64,000 bases of DNA from Bradyrhizobium sp. NDS-1 (GCF_032918005.1 NZ_CP136628.1:62001-126000), one strand, 5' to 3'; positions 1 to 10,055 are shown, numbered from the stretch's first letter. Notes: generated from the letters alone by a model not told the origin. Numbers and translations are program-made.

Positions 1-192
1 GTGCCGGTGGAGACGCGATCGGCCTCGGTCTCGCTCGCTCGCTTCCGCGACCCGCAACCATCCCGCACAATCGGCATGGTTTGGCGCAAGACCAGCCCGC
101 TGGCCCGGCAGCTGCTGCAGATCTCCGAGGTGGTGTGCCTGTCGGCCGGCAAGGTGCGAGCGCGTCCGGCCGCGCGCAGCCAGAGAGCCTAG
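1..192 (+). CDS. LysR-type regulator, OxyR-like, C-terminal end only (5' end outside window)
   Basis: This is the last 63 codons of a gene that begins before the window. The reading frame is open to base 1 and the peptide RTIGMVWRKTSPLARQLLQI is typical of the end of the effector-binding domain of OxyR-like LysR regulators, which sense peroxide through a cysteine pair and activate antioxidant genes. The DNA-binding domain and redox cysteines lie outside, so the OxyR assignment rests on the tail alone. The basic, alanine-rich last residues look like a disordered end. The gene stops six bases before the next start, so the two may be cotranscribed. Confidence 0.6.
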   Translation: MPVETRSASVSLARFRDPQPSRTIGMVWRKTSPLARQLLQISEVVCLSAGKVRARPAARSQRA

Positions 193-198
193 CTTCCG

Positions 199-654
199 AT
201 GTCGCATCCTGTCATCCGCCCCGCCCGCGCAGACGAGTACGACGAGGTCGGCCGCGTCTGGATGGAGAGCTGGGTCTCGACCGGGCTCGGCGAGGCCAGC
301 GACTTCCTGCTGGCAAACCTGCGCGCGCGCGTCCGGCGCGAGATCGAGGACGGCTGGAGCCTGTTCGTCGCCGACGATCAAGGCACCATCGCCGCCATGC
401 TGGCACTGCATGTGCCGAGGCGCTATCTCGACATGCTCTTCGTCGCGCCCGCATATCAGGGCCAATCGCTCGGCCGACGATTGCTCGCCTTCACCCGCAC
501 GCAAATGCCTGACGAGATGTACCTGCGTTGCGTCCGCGAGAACGAAAAAGCCTGGCGCTGGTACGAGCGCGAAGGTTTCGTGTTCGAGAAGGAAGCGATC
601 GAGCCGTCAAACGGATTCATGATGAAATATTATCGGTGGAGGCGGACGACATAG
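199..654 (+). CDS. GNAT family N-acetyltransferase
   Basis: A 151-residue protein with the Gcn5-related acetyltransferase fold. It has an N-terminal beta strand (VIRPARADEYDEV), the segment LDMLFVAPAYQGQSLGRRLL that forms the acetyl-CoA pyrophosphate loop (Q/R-x-x-G-x-G/A class, here QGQSLGRR), and a C-terminal AWRWYEREGFVFEKE motif typical of the last helix and strand. Such enzymes transfer acetyl from acetyl-CoA to an amine; the substrate cannot be read from the sequence. It follows the OxyR-like gene closely. Confidence 0.85.
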   Translation: MSHPVIRPARADEYDEVGRVWMESWVSTGLGEASDFLLANLRARVRREIEDGWSLFVADDQGTIAAMLALHVPRRYLDMLFVAPAYQGQSLGRRLLAFTRTQMPDEMYLRCVRENEKAWRWYEREGFVFEKEAIEPSNGFMMKYYRWRRTT

Positions 655-725
655 GTTGTGCTTGCGAACGCGTTCTACACGCCCTAGTTTGCAGGTCACG
701 TCTCAGCAACTTGAATTCCCGAGTC

Positions 726-1565
726 ATGTTACGCAGTTTCGCCGCCGCTGCCATCTTCGTGTCATCTTGCGCCACGACCGGGTGGTCCCAGTCCGCCTCT
801 GCTCCACCCACTGCCGCAACTCCGGCGACGAGCAAGCCGACTGGCAAGAAGGCGGGGCCGAAGGCCAAACACTCGGCGGCGAACAAGCCGCAAGCGGTGG
901 AAATCGGCCCCTGCAAGCTCGGCGTGATCTCGGTGATCGGCGAACGCTACTCCGTCCAGAAATTCGGGCTGACCATCTTCGAGAACGAGGAGACCGAAGT
1001 TGCCATCGACTGGGGTCTTGACGATCTCGTGTTTGCACGGGTGAAAGCCGCAACGGGTAACGATCCCGGTGTTCGCAGGATCAGCTATCCCAAGGGAGCC
1101 TTCGAACCCTTCTACAATCCGAAATCGCGATTCATTCCCGATCCCAGCGAACGCCTGCCAGCGATCGTGCGCGGCATCACGCCGAACGCGAGCTGCGATC
1201 GATATCTGGTTGCGACCACGTACAAGGGAGAATTGCCGGGCAGCCGCCTGATGCTGAATGGTATCGGCACGTTCAATCAAGGTCTCGGAAATCTGATCCG
1301 GCATTCGCATTTGTTCGCCAACATCTCCATCAACCTGATCGACGGTAGAAGCTATGAGCAGATCGACCGTCCGTTCGTGAATTTCGGCGTCAACCTCGCA
1401 GCGAGCATGCGGTTGACGGAGGATCCACTCACCAAGCTCGACAACGATCATTTCCCCAATCCGCCCGCGACGGCTTCGAGCAGCGCAGTTCTGCGTGAGA
1501 GAACACGAGCGCTCGTGACCAACAGGCTCGATCGGGGACTCCCCGGCTATCTGCAGCAAGAGTGA
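726..1565 (+). CDS. Hypothetical exported protein, possible lipoprotein
   Basis: A 279-residue protein that I do not recognise. The ATG at 726 is preferred because it opens a short signal peptide (MLRSFAAAAIFVSS) ending before Cys15, so VSSC could be a weak lipobox. The frame extends upstream to 528 but overlaps the acetyltransferase gene. Residues 20-55 are Ala/Pro/Thr/Lys-rich and probably disordered; the rest looks like a globular beta-rich domain (GPCKLGVISVIGERYSVQKF). A similar layout is seen in periplasmic proteins of unknown function in this group. Confidence is in the gene, not in a function. Confidence 0.65.
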   Translation: MLRSFAAAAIFVSSCATTGWSQSASAPPTAATPATSKPTGKKAGPKAKHSAANKPQAVEIGPCKLGVISVIGERYSVQKFGLTIFENEETEVAIDWGLDDLVFARVKAATGNDPGVRRISYPKGAFEPFYNPKSRFIPDPSERLPAIVRGITPNASCDRYLVATTYKGELPGSRLMLNGIGTFNQGLGNLIRHSHLFANISINLIDGRSYEQIDRPFVNFGVNLAASMRLTEDPLTKLDNDHFPNPPATASSSAVLRERTRALVTNRLDRGLPGYLQQE

Positions 1566-1698
1566 CAGCCACTCATTCGGGTTGACCAAGATATTGCGCG
1601 CCGAACACGGCCTCCTTCCCATGCGTAGTGAGTTGCGAATTCCAACCAGACACGCGATGAACTAGACTTGGTCTCCCGCACACTGGAAGGTCCGCGCC

Positions 1699-2295
1699 AT
1701 GATCAAGCTCTATTGGTCGCCCCGCTCGCGCTCATTCACGACACTCTGGCTGATGGAGGAGAGCGGCCTGCCCTATGAGCGGGTGCTGACGGACATCTCG
1801 ACCGGCGCACAGAAGGCGCCGGATTATTTGAAGATCAATCCGATGGGCAAGGTGCCGGCGCTGACCGACGGCGATGCCGCACTCGGCGAGGCCGCGGCGA
1901 TCTGTGCCTACATTGCCGACCGCTATCCGGAGACGAAGCTCGCGCCAGGGGTGACCGATCCGCGCCGCGCGCGCTATCTGCAATGGCTGTTCTTTTCGCC
2001 CGGCTGCATCGAGCCCGCCATCATCCAGATCTTCACCAAGATCGAGATCCCGACCTCGACCGCGGCCTGGGGCAGCGCGACGCAGGTCTTCGACGTGCTG
2101 GAAGCTGCGCTCGCCAAGGGACCGTGGATTTTAGGCGAGGACTTCTCGGCCGCCGACATCACGATCGGCTCGGGCCTGAATTTCGCGGTGCGGCAGTTCA
2201 AGATGGTGCCGTCGCGCCCGGCGTTCGATGCCTATCTCGCGCGTTGCACAGCGCGGCTGGCCTTCCAGCGCGCGGAGAAGATCGCGGCGGGGTGA
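1699..2295 (+). CDS. Glutathione S-transferase family protein
   Basis: A 198-residue cytosolic GST. The N-terminal thioredoxin-like domain (about 1-78) starts with LYWSPRSRSFTTLWLMEESG, with Ser in the usual catalytic region, and has the cis-proline element NPMGKVPAL and the glutathione gamma-glutamyl contact EAAAICAYIADRYP. The all-helical domain (about 85-198) carries the N-capping box motif FSAADITIGSGL. Such enzymes conjugate or reduce electrophiles with glutathione. An RBS-like GGAAGG lies ahead of the ATG. It stands alone between intergenic gaps. Confidence 0.88.
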   Translation: MIKLYWSPRSRSFTTLWLMEESGLPYERVLTDISTGAQKAPDYLKINPMGKVPALTDGDAALGEAAAICAYIADRYPETKLAPGVTDPRRARYLQWLFFSPGCIEPAIIQIFTKIEIPTSTAAWGSATQVFDVLEAALAKGPWILGEDFSAADITIGSGLNFAVRQFKMVPSRPAFDAYLARCTARLAFQRAEKIAAG

Positions 2296-2412
2296 GGCTG
2301 CTCTCGTAGGCGCGCAAGGGCGCCTTCGCCGTGCCCACGATCTGCAATCATTGAGAGACGATGGGCACGTCGCTCACGCTCCTTTGCCCACCCTACGGAA
2401 TCTGCGAACGTT

Positions 2413-3210
2413 TCAGTCCGCCTTCAGATCGTCCGGCCGCGGCATCAGCACGATGTTGTAGCCGGAATCGACGTAGTGGATCTCGCCGGTGACGCCGCCG
2501 GACAGATCCGACAGCAGGTACAGCGCGGAGCCGCCGAGATCGTCGAGCGTGACGCCGCGGCGGAGAGGCGAATGCTTCTGCATGAAGGCGAACATCGCAC
2601 GCGCCTCGCCAATGCCCGAACCGGCGAGCGTGCGGATGGGACCTGCGGAGATCGCGTTGACACGGATGCCGCGCGGTCCGAAATCGGAGGCGAGATAGCG
2701 CACGGAGGCTTCCAGCGCCGCCTTGGCCACGCCCATCACATTGTAGTTCGGCATCGCGCGCTCCGAGGCGCCGAAGGTCAGCGTGACCATACTGCCGCCC
2801 TCCGTCATCAGCTCTGCGGCGCGCTTTGCGATTTCCGTGAACGAGAAGCAGGAGATCACCATCGTGCGCGAAAAATTCTCGCGGCTGGTGTCGGCGTAGC
2901 GGCCCTTCAGCTCGTTCTTGTCGGCAAAGCCGATGGCGTGGATGACGAAATCGAGCTTGCCCCATTTTTCGCGGAGCACATCGAAGGTGGCATCGACGCT
3001 GGCGATGTCCTCGACGTCGCAAGGCAGCACCAGATCGACCCCGAGCTGCTCGGCCAGCGGCTTGACGCGCTTGCCCAGGGCCTCGCCCTGGAAGGTGAAG
3101 GCGAGCTCGGCCCCGTGAGCATGCAGCGTCTTCGCCATGCCCCAGGCGATCGAGTGATCATTGGCGATGCCCATGATCAGACCGCGCTTGCCCTTCATCA
3201 AACCTTCCAT
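2413..3210 (-). CDS. fabI: Enoyl-[acyl-carrier-protein] reductase (NADH) FabI
   Basis: The 265-residue protein catalyses the last reduction of the fatty acid elongation cycle. It has the FabI nucleotide-binding start (KGKRGLIMGIANDHSIAWG) rather than the GxxxGxG of ordinary short-chain reductases, the SMVTLTFGASERAMPNYNVMGVAKAALEA region holding the catalytic Tyr-(x)6-Lys, and ISAGPIRTLAGSGI, the substrate loop. The start at 3210 is chosen over an upstream ATG at 3237 because GGAAGG stands about ten bases before it and the protein then has the normal FabI length. It is the last gene of fabA-fabB-fabI. Confidence 0.96.
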   Translation of the reverse strand: MEGLMKGKRGLIMGIANDHSIAWGMAKTLHAHGAELAFTFQGEALGKRVKPLAEQLGVDLVLPCDVEDIASVDATFDVLREKWGKLDFVIHAIGFADKNELKGRYADTSRENFSRTMVISCFSFTEIAKRAAELMTEGGSMVTLTFGASERAMPNYNVMGVAKAALEASVRYLASDFGPRGIRVNAISAGPIRTLAGSGIGEARAMFAFMQKHSPLRRGVTLDDLGGSALYLLSDLSGGVTGEIHYVDSGYNIVLMPRPDDLKAD

Positions 3211-3288
3211 CTCGCGATTACCTTCCGTTTTCGTCACGCCCGGCTTGTCCCGGGCATCAGCACTTCCAACACCGGGGCCAAGACGTGG

Positions 3289-3311
3289 ATGGCCGGGACA
3301 AGCCCGGCCAT
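3289..3311. repeat. Palindromic intergenic repeat, copy 1
   Basis: The arms ATGGCCGGG and CCCGGCCAT flank a 5-base loop ACAAG between fabB and fabI. The same 23-base unit occurs in reverse orientation at 6013-6035. Short GC-rich palindromes of this sort are scattered through Bradyrhizobium intergenic regions. It may fold in the fabB-fabI message. Confidence 0.75.
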
Positions 3312-3344
3312 GACGAGAAAATCAACCGTCCGCCAACAATGGCG

Positions 3345-4568
3345 TTACGCATCCAGCCGGCTGAATACCAGCGTGGCGTTGGTGCCGCCGAAGCCGAAGG
3401 AGTTCGACAGCACGGTGCCGATCTTGACGTTGTCGATGCGCTTGCGCACGATCGGCATGTCGGCGAAAACGGGGTCGAGCTCCTGGATGTGCGCGCTCTC
3501 GCAGATGAAGCCGTTGTTCATCATCAGCAGCGAGTAGATCGCTTCCTGCACGCCGGTGGCACCCAGCGAGTGGCCGGTCAGCGCCTTGGTGGCAGAGATC
3601 GGCGGGCACTTCTCGCCGGTGCCGAACACCTTTCGCAGCGCCTCGATCTCCGGGGGATCTCCGGCCGGCGTCGAGGTCGCGTGGGGATTGATGTAGTCCA
3701 CCTTGGTCTTCACCGTCGACATCGCCATGCGCATGCAGCGCTCGGCGCCTTCACCCGATGGCGCGACCATGTCGTAGCCGTCCGACGTCGCGCCATAGCC
3801 GACGATCTCGCCGTAAATGCGGGCGCCGCGCGCCTTGGCATGCTCGAGCTCTTCCAGCACCAGCACGCCGGCGCCGCCGGCGATGACGAAGCCGTCGCGG
3901 TTGACGTCGTAGGGGCGCGAGGCCGTGGCAGGCGTGTCGTTGTACTTCGAGGACATCGCGCCCATGGCATCGAACAGCACGGACAGCGACCAGTCCAATT
4001 CTTCGCAGCCACCGGCGAAGATGACGTCCTGCTTGCCGATCTGGATCGTCTCATAGGCATTGCCGACGCAATGATTCGACGTCGCGCAGGCCGAGGAGAT
4101 CGAGTAATTCACGCCCTTGATCTTGAACCAGGTCGCAAGCGTCGCGGAGGCCGTGGACGACATCGCCTTCGGCACTGCAAACGGTCCGACGCGCTTCGGT
4201 CCCTTGGCGCGGGTGATGTCGGCAGCCTCGACGATGGTGCGGGCGGACGGGCCGCCGGAACCCATGATGATGCCGGTGCGGATGTTGGAGACTTCGTCGG
4301 GCGACAGACCCGAGTCCTGAATCGCCTGCTCCATCGCGATATGATTCCACGCCGCGCCCTGACCGAGGAAACGCATGGCGCGGCGGTCGACCACCGTCGC
4401 GGGATCGAGCGTCGGCGCACCTTGCACCTGCGAACGAAAGCCGAGCTCGGCATATTTCTCAGCCCGAGAAATGCCCGACTTCGCCTCGTGAAGGCTCGCA
4501 AGCACTTCCTGGGTGTTGTTTCCGATCGACGAGACGATGCCCATCCCGGTGACCACAACCCGCCTCAT
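3345..4568 (-). CDS. fabB: Beta-ketoacyl-ACP synthase I FabB
   Basis: A 407-residue condensing enzyme that elongates acyl-ACP with malonyl-ACP and, with FabA, is required for unsaturated fatty acids. The catalytic Cys lies in [15 protein letters not shown], the two His residues in [14 protein letters not shown] and [12 protein letters not shown], and the glycine-rich [14 protein letters not shown] is near the C-terminus. The start [16 protein letters not shown] matches the family. Its position directly after fabA and the FabB-type length support fabB over fabF. Confidence 0.96.
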   Translation of the reverse strand: MRRVVVTGMGIVSSIGNNTQEVLASLHEAKSGISRAEKYAELGFRSQVQGAPTLDPATVVDRRAMRFLGQGAAWNHIAMEQAIQDSGLSPDEVSNIRTGIIMGSGGPSARTIVEAADITRAKGPKRVGPFAVPKAMSSTASATLATWFKIKGVNYSISSACATSNHCVGNAYETIQIGKQDVIFAGGCEELDWSLSVLFDAMGAMSSKYNDTPATASRPYDVNRDGFVIAGGAGVLVLEELEHAKARGARIYGEIVGYGATSDGYDMVAPSGEGAERCMRMAMSTVKTKVDYINPHATSTPAGDPPEIEALRKVFGTGEKCPPISATKALTGHSLGATGVQEAIYSLLMMNNGFICESAHIQELDPVFADMPIVRKRIDNVKIGTVLSNSFGFGGTNATLVFSRLDA

Positions 4569-4622
4569 GACAGCCTCGCCCTGCTCGTTGTCTTCTTGCT
4601 CGTTCTCTTCGTGGTGATGCGC

Positions 4623-5144
4623 TCAGCCCAGGCTCGTGCCCTGCTTGAACAGGCCGACCTTCAGGTCCTTGGCGCGATAGATAATCTGCTCGTCGACCGA
4701 AAGCCATCCGTCGGCGATCCCGAGCACCAGCTTTGAACGCATCACGCGCTTGATATCGACGTTGTACACAACCTTGCTGGCCTCGGGCAGCACCTGGCCG
4801 CTGAACTTTAATTCGTTCAGACCAAGCGCACGCCCGCGACCTTCGCCCCCGGTCCAGCCCAGATAGAAGCCGACCATTTGCCACAGTGCGTCGAGGCCGA
4901 GGCAGCCGGGCATCACGGGATCGTTCTTGAAGTGGCAGCCGAAGAACCAGAGATCGGGCTTCACGTCGAGCTCGGCGCGCACCACGCCCTTGCCGAACTC
5001 CCCGCCGGTCTCGCTAATTTCCGTGATGCGATCGAACATCAGCATCGGTGGCAGCGGCAGCTGGGCATTGCCCGGGCCGAACATCTCGCCGCGGGCACAG
5101 GCCAGCAGATCTTCGTATTCGTAACCGTTGCGCCTGTTCAGCAT
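4623..5144 (-). CDS. fabA: 3-hydroxydecanoyl-ACP dehydratase/isomerase FabA
   Basis: A 173-residue bifunctional enzyme that dehydrates 3-hydroxydecanoyl-ACP and isomerises trans-2 to cis-3-decenoyl-ACP, the branch point to unsaturated fatty acids. The hot-dog fold motif [24 protein letters not shown] carries the catalytic His, followed by the family Asp in LDALWQ. The start at 5144 ([22 protein letters not shown]) gives the normal length; the frame continues upstream to 5225 without family similarity. It is first in the fabA-fabB-fabI operon and divergent from irr, an arrangement I know from Bradyrhizobium. Confidence 0.96.
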   Translation of the reverse strand: MLNRRNGYEYEDLLACARGEMFGPGNAQLPLPPMLMFDRITEISETGGEFGKGVVRAELDVKPDLWFFGCHFKNDPVMPGCLGLDALWQMVGFYLGWTGGEGRGRALGLNELKFSGQVLPEASKVVYNVDIKRVMRSKLVLGIADGWLSVDEQIIYRAKDLKVGLFKQGTSLG

Positions 5145-5420
5145 GCACGAGCCTCTGTTTGAATTCCGATTGAGCGGCGTTTCTTGGCGAAAATGGGCCC
5201 GGTCTCGATCGGAGAGCAACGCCAATTGCCACCGTCAGGCGCGGCTCCCGCATGTCCCGGATGGACTGCCGACCAGGCCTCCATGCCCGGCTGCGCCAAA
5301 ATCGGCTAAGCGGAACCGCGCGCTCTCTAACACAGGCCATTTCGAGTGGCAAAGCGGATCCATGAAGGTAAAGTGACGCGATCCCGGCCCGGTTCCAAGC
5401 CTGATTAGAACCCCTCTAGT
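5145..5420. other. Intergenic region between divergent fabA and irr (upstream part)
   Basis: No gene is supported here. It must hold the fabA promoter on the minus strand and lies upstream of the irr control region at 5421-5459. A segment TTAGAA-CCCC-TCTAGTT near 5405-5420 looks faintly like the inverted-repeat iron control element recognised by Irr, but several positions are off. Confidence 0.4.
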
Positions 5421-5459
5421 TGCGAGAAACTTGCATCTGCATCTTTCTGTTCTTATATT
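5421..5459 (+). promoter_or_regulatory. irr promoter with Fur-type hexamer direct repeats
   Basis: Three imperfect direct repeats lie in a row: TGCGAG (5421-5426), TGCATC (5432-5437) and TGCATC (5438-5443). A sigma-70-like promoter overlaps them: -35 TTGCAT (5431-5436), 17 bases, -10 TATATT (5454-5459), which would start transcription about 30 bases before the irr ATG. An unusual Fur site made of direct hexamer repeats has been described for the irr promoter of B. japonicum. The match of the repeats is visible here; binding is inferred. Confidence 0.65.
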
Positions 5460-5497
5460 GCAGATAGATAATGTTCACGCGTGCCCGAAATCTGGAA

Positions 5498-5989
5498 ATG
5501 AGCGAGAATACAGCGCCCCGTCACGACGATGACGTCCATTCTGCAGCCCTGCTGTCCGGCCGCCACCCGGCTTTGACCGGCTGCCCTTGGCACGACGTCA
5601 ACGAAATGCTCCAGTCCGCCGGGCTCCGTCCGACGCGCCAGCGCATGGCGCTCGGCTGGCTGTTGTTCGGCAAGGGTGCTCGCCACCTCACGGCTGAAAT
5701 GCTCTACGAGGAAGCGACCCTGGCCAAGGTCCCGGTGTCGTTGGCGACCGTCTACAACACGCTGAACCAGCTCACCGATGCCGGCCTGCTCCGCCAGGTC
5801 AGCGTCGACGGCACCAAGACCTATTTCGACACCAACGTCACTACCCACCATCACTACTACCTCGAGAACAGCCACGAGCTGGTCGACATCGAGGATCCGC
5901 ATCTGGCGCTGTCCAAGATGCCGGAGGTGCCGGAAGGTTACGAGATCGCGCGTATCGACATGGTCGTGCGCCTGCGCAAGAAGCGCTGA
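5498..5989 (+). CDS. irr: Iron response regulator Irr (Fur family, heme-sensing)
   Basis: This 163-residue Fur-family regulator controls heme and iron genes under iron limitation and is degraded when it binds heme. The heme regulatory motif GCPWHD sits at residues 28-33 (Cys29-Pro30) and the second heme site His117-His119 is in TTHHHYYLE; both positions coincide with B. japonicum Irr. The winged helix is about 34-105 (GLRPTRQRM, SLATVYNTLNQL). Length and the start MSENTAPRHDDD also fit, so the ATG at 5498 is preferred over 5471. It is divergent from fabA. Confidence 0.97.
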   Translation: MSENTAPRHDDDVHSAALLSGRHPALTGCPWHDVNEMLQSAGLRPTRQRMALGWLLFGKGARHLTAEMLYEEATLAKVPVSLATVYNTLNQLTDAGLLRQVSVDGTKTYFDTNVTTHHHYYLENSHELVDIEDPHLALSKMPEVPEGYEIARIDMVVRLRKKR

Positions 5990-6012
5990 GATCAATCCAA
6001 GCTGTTACCGTC

Positions 6013-6035
6013 ATGGCCGGGCTTGTCCCGGCCAT
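6013..6035. repeat. Palindromic intergenic repeat, copy 2; possible irr terminator
   Basis: ATGGCCGGG and CCCGGCCAT pair around the loop CTTGT, identical to the unit at 3289-3311 in reverse complement. It lies 24 bases after the irr stop and is followed by TTGTCGTTTTA, so it could end irr transcription. The stretch that follows to 6160 holds further inverted GC-rich segments (ATTCCGG.., CCCCGGGATGACG) of the same genomic repeat type and no gene. Confidence 0.6.
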
Positions 6036-6161
6036 TGTCGTTTTACGCCGTCATTCCGGCATGGTGCGCAGCACCAGACCTCAGGTGCGCAATGGCGCAC
6101 CGGGGAATGTCGAGATCCCGGCTTCGATGCTAGGCATCGCCCCGGGATGACGCCTCCGGCG

Positions 6162-6695
6162 TCAATTCACCTGCTCGTCCGAGTACACGCCCCAGAGGCG
6201 CTCCTGCTGGATCCAACCGTCAAAGCCGTTGCCGGTGACGCGGCACCAGTTTGCGGTGCACTTCTTGACCTGCGTGACGACGCCGGCCTGGAGCTTTGCT
6301 GCAACGGCGCTGTCGGGATCGGCGCGATCGTAGATCGGGGCGAGTTCGTCCTTGTGCTTCATGGTGACGACCGCAGTGCGGCGGCCCGACAGCAGCGAGT
6401 GATAGACCCAGCCCTCGGCGCCCTCGGAATCGCGCACCCGGCGCCAATTCTCGAACTCGGCGGTGATTTCGACCGGCAGGCCGGCGCGGGTGTAGACCCA
6501 GGCCACGTCATTGTCCTTGGTCGGGCCGGCGCGAACATTGACGTGGTCCGATTTGAGGCTGACGTAACGCGGCACCGGCAGGCCGCTGGCGCTCTGCGGG
6601 ACGTTATCCTTGGCCGAATGCGCGGGGCCGACCGAGGCGCTCCACCAGGTGCAGACAAGCGCCATCACCGAACAAAAACGCTCCAACGCCATCAA
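6162..6695 (-). CDS. Exported bacterial SH3 domain protein
   Basis: A 177-residue protein with a signal peptide (MMALERFCSVMALVCTWWSASVGPAHS) and two SH3-like modules: YVSLKSDHVNVRAGPTKDNDVAWVYTRAGLPVEI...WVYHSLL (about 44-105) and a more diverged one ending WCRVTGNGFDGWIQQERLWGVY. Such domains usually bind peptidoglycan or stabilise envelope proteins. The pattern VNVRAGP followed by GWVY is the classical SH3b hallmark. Two cysteines (KKCTANWC) may form a disulphide in the periplasm. Its partner is unknown; the neighbouring genes do not suggest one. Confidence 0.85.
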   Translation of the reverse strand: MMALERFCSVMALVCTWWSASVGPAHSAKDNVPQSASGLPVPRYVSLKSDHVNVRAGPTKDNDVAWVYTRAGLPVEITAEFENWRRVRDSEGAEGWVYHSLLSGRRTAVVTMKHKDELAPIYDRADPDSAVAAKLQAGVVTQVKKCTANWCRVTGNGFDGWIQQERLWGVYSDEQVN

Positions 6696-7015
6696 CCCGT
6701 CTCCTGTCGAGGACCCGGCCTTGCCGGACCCTCACCCAAAATTCCAAACCCTGCCGCGTACATCCCGACCCGCCCCACGCGGGTGTTCCCCAGGCCCGGC
6801 CCGTGGTTCTTGTCTTGGCCCGGCCTTCTGCTAGAGAGGACGGGCACTTGAACAACCAGTTTGCCCCGATTTTCCGGCCGGAAATCTCGGGAGAGCTTGG
6901 AGGAAACGCCGGGGACGGACACGGCAAGGGCAGTGTCGAACAACCGGGTTAATGAGGCCTCAACGGCCGGCCTTTGGCGACAGAGGCGGCCTGCGACGCC
7001 TCATGAGAGCAGGAC
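6696..7015. other. Intergenic region between divergent SH3 protein and 2-hydroxyacid dehydrogenase
   Basis: There is no supported gene in these 320 bases; the short open frames are GC-driven. It holds a 14-base perfect palindrome TTTCCGGCCGGAAA at 6871-6884 and a short hairpin GACCCGGCCTTGCCGGACC near 6713. Both flanking genes are transcribed away from here, so it should contain two promoters, which I could not place. Confidence 0.5.
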
Positions 7016-8017
7016 ATGTCGGTGAAGAAAAAGCCCCTCGTCGTGGTGACGCGCAAGCTGCCGGATTCGATCGAGACGCGGATGCGCGAATTGTTCGACG
7101 CGCGCATCAATCTCGAGGACACGCCGATGTCCACCGAGCAGATCGCGGAAGCCGCGCGCACCGCGGACGTGCTGGTTCCGACGGTCACCGACCATATCAG
7201 CGCCGAGATCGTCAATCAGCCGGACTGCAAGCTGCGGCTGATTGCGAACTTCGGCAACGGCGTCGACAATATCGACGTCGAAGCCGCGCACGCCCGCGGC
7301 ATCACCGTCACCAACACGCCGAAAGTCCTGACCGAGGATACCGCCGACATGACCATGGCGCTGATCCTCGCCGTGCCCAGGCGGATGATCGAAGGCGCCT
7401 CGATCCTGACGGAGGGAAAACCCTGGGCGGGCTGGTCGCCGACCTGGATGCTCGGTCACCGCATCGGCGGCAAGCGGCTCGGCATCATCGGCATGGGCCG
7501 CATCGGCCAGGCGGTCGCGCGCCGCGCCCGCGCCTTCGGCCTGCAGATCCACTATCACAACCGCCGTCCCGTCGCGCCCGTCATCGCCGAGGAGCTTGGC
7601 GCGACCTATTGGGAAAGCCTCGACCAGATGCTGGCACGGATGGACATCATCTCGGTGAACTGTCCGCATACGCCGGCGACCTATCATTTGCTCTCGGCGC
7701 GCAGGCTGAAGCTGATCCGGAAAGACGCCTATATCGTCAACACCGCGCGCGGCGAGGTCACCGACGAGGACACGCTGATCAAGCTGATCGAAGGCGGCGA
7801 GATCGGCGGCGCCGGGCTCGACGTCTACGAACACGAGCCCGCGGTCAACCCGAAGCTGGTGCGGCTCGCCAAGGCCGGCAAGGTGACGCTGCTGCCGCAC
7901 ATGGGCTCGGCCACCATCGAAGGCCGCGTCGAGATGGGCGAGAAGGTGATCATCAACATCCGCACCTTCCTCGACGCGCACAAGCCGCCGGATCGCGTGC
8001 TGCCGAGCATGCTCTGA
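7016..8017 (+). CDS. D-isomer-specific 2-hydroxyacid dehydrogenase (glyoxylate/hydroxypyruvate reductase type)
   Basis: A 333-residue NAD(P)H-dependent enzyme. It has the substrate-side motif ANFGNGVDNID, the Rossmann motif GIIGMGRIGQAVARRA (about 160-175), and the catalytic triad: Arg in NTARGEVTDE, Glu in DVYEHEPAVNP and His in LLPHMGSAT. The family reduces glyoxylate or hydroxypyruvate to glycolate or glycerate; substrate choice cannot be fixed from the sequence. The ATG at 7016 follows GAGCAGGA. It is transcribed away from the SH3 gene and towards the LysR gene end. Confidence 0.9.
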   Translation: MSVKKKPLVVVTRKLPDSIETRMRELFDARINLEDTPMSTEQIAEAARTADVLVPTVTDHISAEIVNQPDCKLRLIANFGNGVDNIDVEAAHARGITVTNTPKVLTEDTADMTMALILAVPRRMIEGASILTEGKPWAGWSPTWMLGHRIGGKRLGIIGMGRIGQAVARRARAFGLQIHYHNRRPVAPVIAEELGATYWESLDQMLARMDIISVNCPHTPATYHLLSARRLKLIRKDAYIVNTARGEVTDEDTLIKLIEGGEIGGAGLDVYEHEPAVNPKLVRLAKAGKVTLLPHMGSATIEGRVEMGEKVIINIRTFLDAHKPPDRVLPSML

Positions 8018-8020
8018 AGC

Positions 8021-8932
8021 CTAGGTGCTTCGCACCTCGCGCTTGCGCCAGTCCGCGACGAAATCGATGAAGGCCCGCAGTGCCGGCGGCACCTGACGGC
8101 GGCTCGGATAGTACAGGAACGGTCCCGGAAACGGCTCGCACCAATCCTCCATCAAGCTGACCAGCGCGCCGGATTTCAAAGCTTCGCGCACATATCCGTC
8201 CATCGTCGCCCAGACGCCGACGCCGTCCAGGGCAGCGCGCATGGCGAGGTTCATGTTGGTCGAGATCAGCTTGGCGGGCGGATCGACCTTCACGACCTGG
8301 CCGGCTTTCTCGAACTCCAGATCGTGCATGACGCCGCTCGAATAGCGGGCGCGGATGCAATCGTGCTCCAGCAGATCCTTCGGATGTTTCGGCCTGCCGC
8401 GGCGCGCCAGATAATCGGGCGATGCGACCACGACATAGTGCTGTGGGCCGCTCAGCGGGATCGCCACCATGTCCTGCGCAAGATGTTCGCCATAGCGCAC
8501 GCCGGCGTCGTAACCGGCGCTGACGATGTCGACGAAACCGCTTTCGGAGACGATGTCGAGATCCACTTGCGGATGCTCGCGAAGGAACGGCCCAACCATC
8601 GGCGCCAGCACGAGGTCGACCGCCGGGGGCGGCCCATTGATACGAAGACGCCCCGCAGCGACTTCGCGCAGGCCGCGGACTTGATCCAGGGCATCGCCGA
8701 CATCCCGCAGCGCCGGCGCCACCCGCGACAGCAGCATTTCGCCCGCCTCCGTCAGCGCGACACTGCGGGTGGTGCGGTTCATCAGGCGGACGCCAAGGCG
8801 CTCCTCCAGATCCCTCAGACGCTGGCTAAGGCTCGATACTGACACGCGAATGTCGACCGCCGCGCGCCGAAAATTGCGGGTGCGGGCAACCGCCAGGAAG
8901 ACGTCGAGATCGCGCAGGTCAGGCTCGGCCAT
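8021..8932 (-). CDS. LysR family transcriptional regulator
   Basis: A 303-residue regulator with an N-terminal winged helix-turn-helix (DLRDLDVFLAVARTRNFRRAAVDIRVSVSSLSQRLRDLEERLGVRLMNRTTRSVALTEAG) and a periplasmic-binding-like effector domain from about residue 90. The start MAEPDLRD at 8932 places the HTH at the usual distance from the N-terminus; an in-frame ATG lies eight codons upstream. It is divergent from the aldo-keto reductase at 9048, and the shared 115-base gap suggests it controls that gene. Confidence 0.93.
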   Translation of the reverse strand: MAEPDLRDLDVFLAVARTRNFRRAAVDIRVSVSSLSQRLRDLEERLGVRLMNRTTRSVALTEAGEMLLSRVAPALRDVGDALDQVRGLREVAAGRLRINGPPPAVDLVLAPMVGPFLREHPQVDLDIVSESGFVDIVSAGYDAGVRYGEHLAQDMVAIPLSGPQHYVVVASPDYLARRGRPKHPKDLLEHDCIRARYSSGVMHDLEFEKAGQVVKVDPPAKLISTNMNLAMRAALDGVGVWATMDGYVREALKSGALVSLMEDWCEPFPGPFLYYPSRRQVPPALRAFIDFVADWRKREVRST

Positions 8933-9047
8933 TGTTCGATAATGTGAACAAGGCATTCCGAATTGTCCAGCTTATCGGCACAGTGGAGCAGGCGCATATC
9001 TGGCCTCGTCACGCGGCGCCGTCAGCCGCTCAATGAGGAGAGCCAAC

Positions 9048-10055
<1,008 letters not shown>

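Noticed and set aside
3285..4736. 483-codon open frame opposite fabB
   Set aside because: Antisense to a canonical condensing enzyme; composition is Arg/Gly/His-rich as expected for a shadow.
5402..5419. Irr-type ICE box in the irr/fabA region
   Set aside because: TTAGAA-CCCC-TCTAGTT matches an inverted iron-control element only in part; the mismatch is too large to call.
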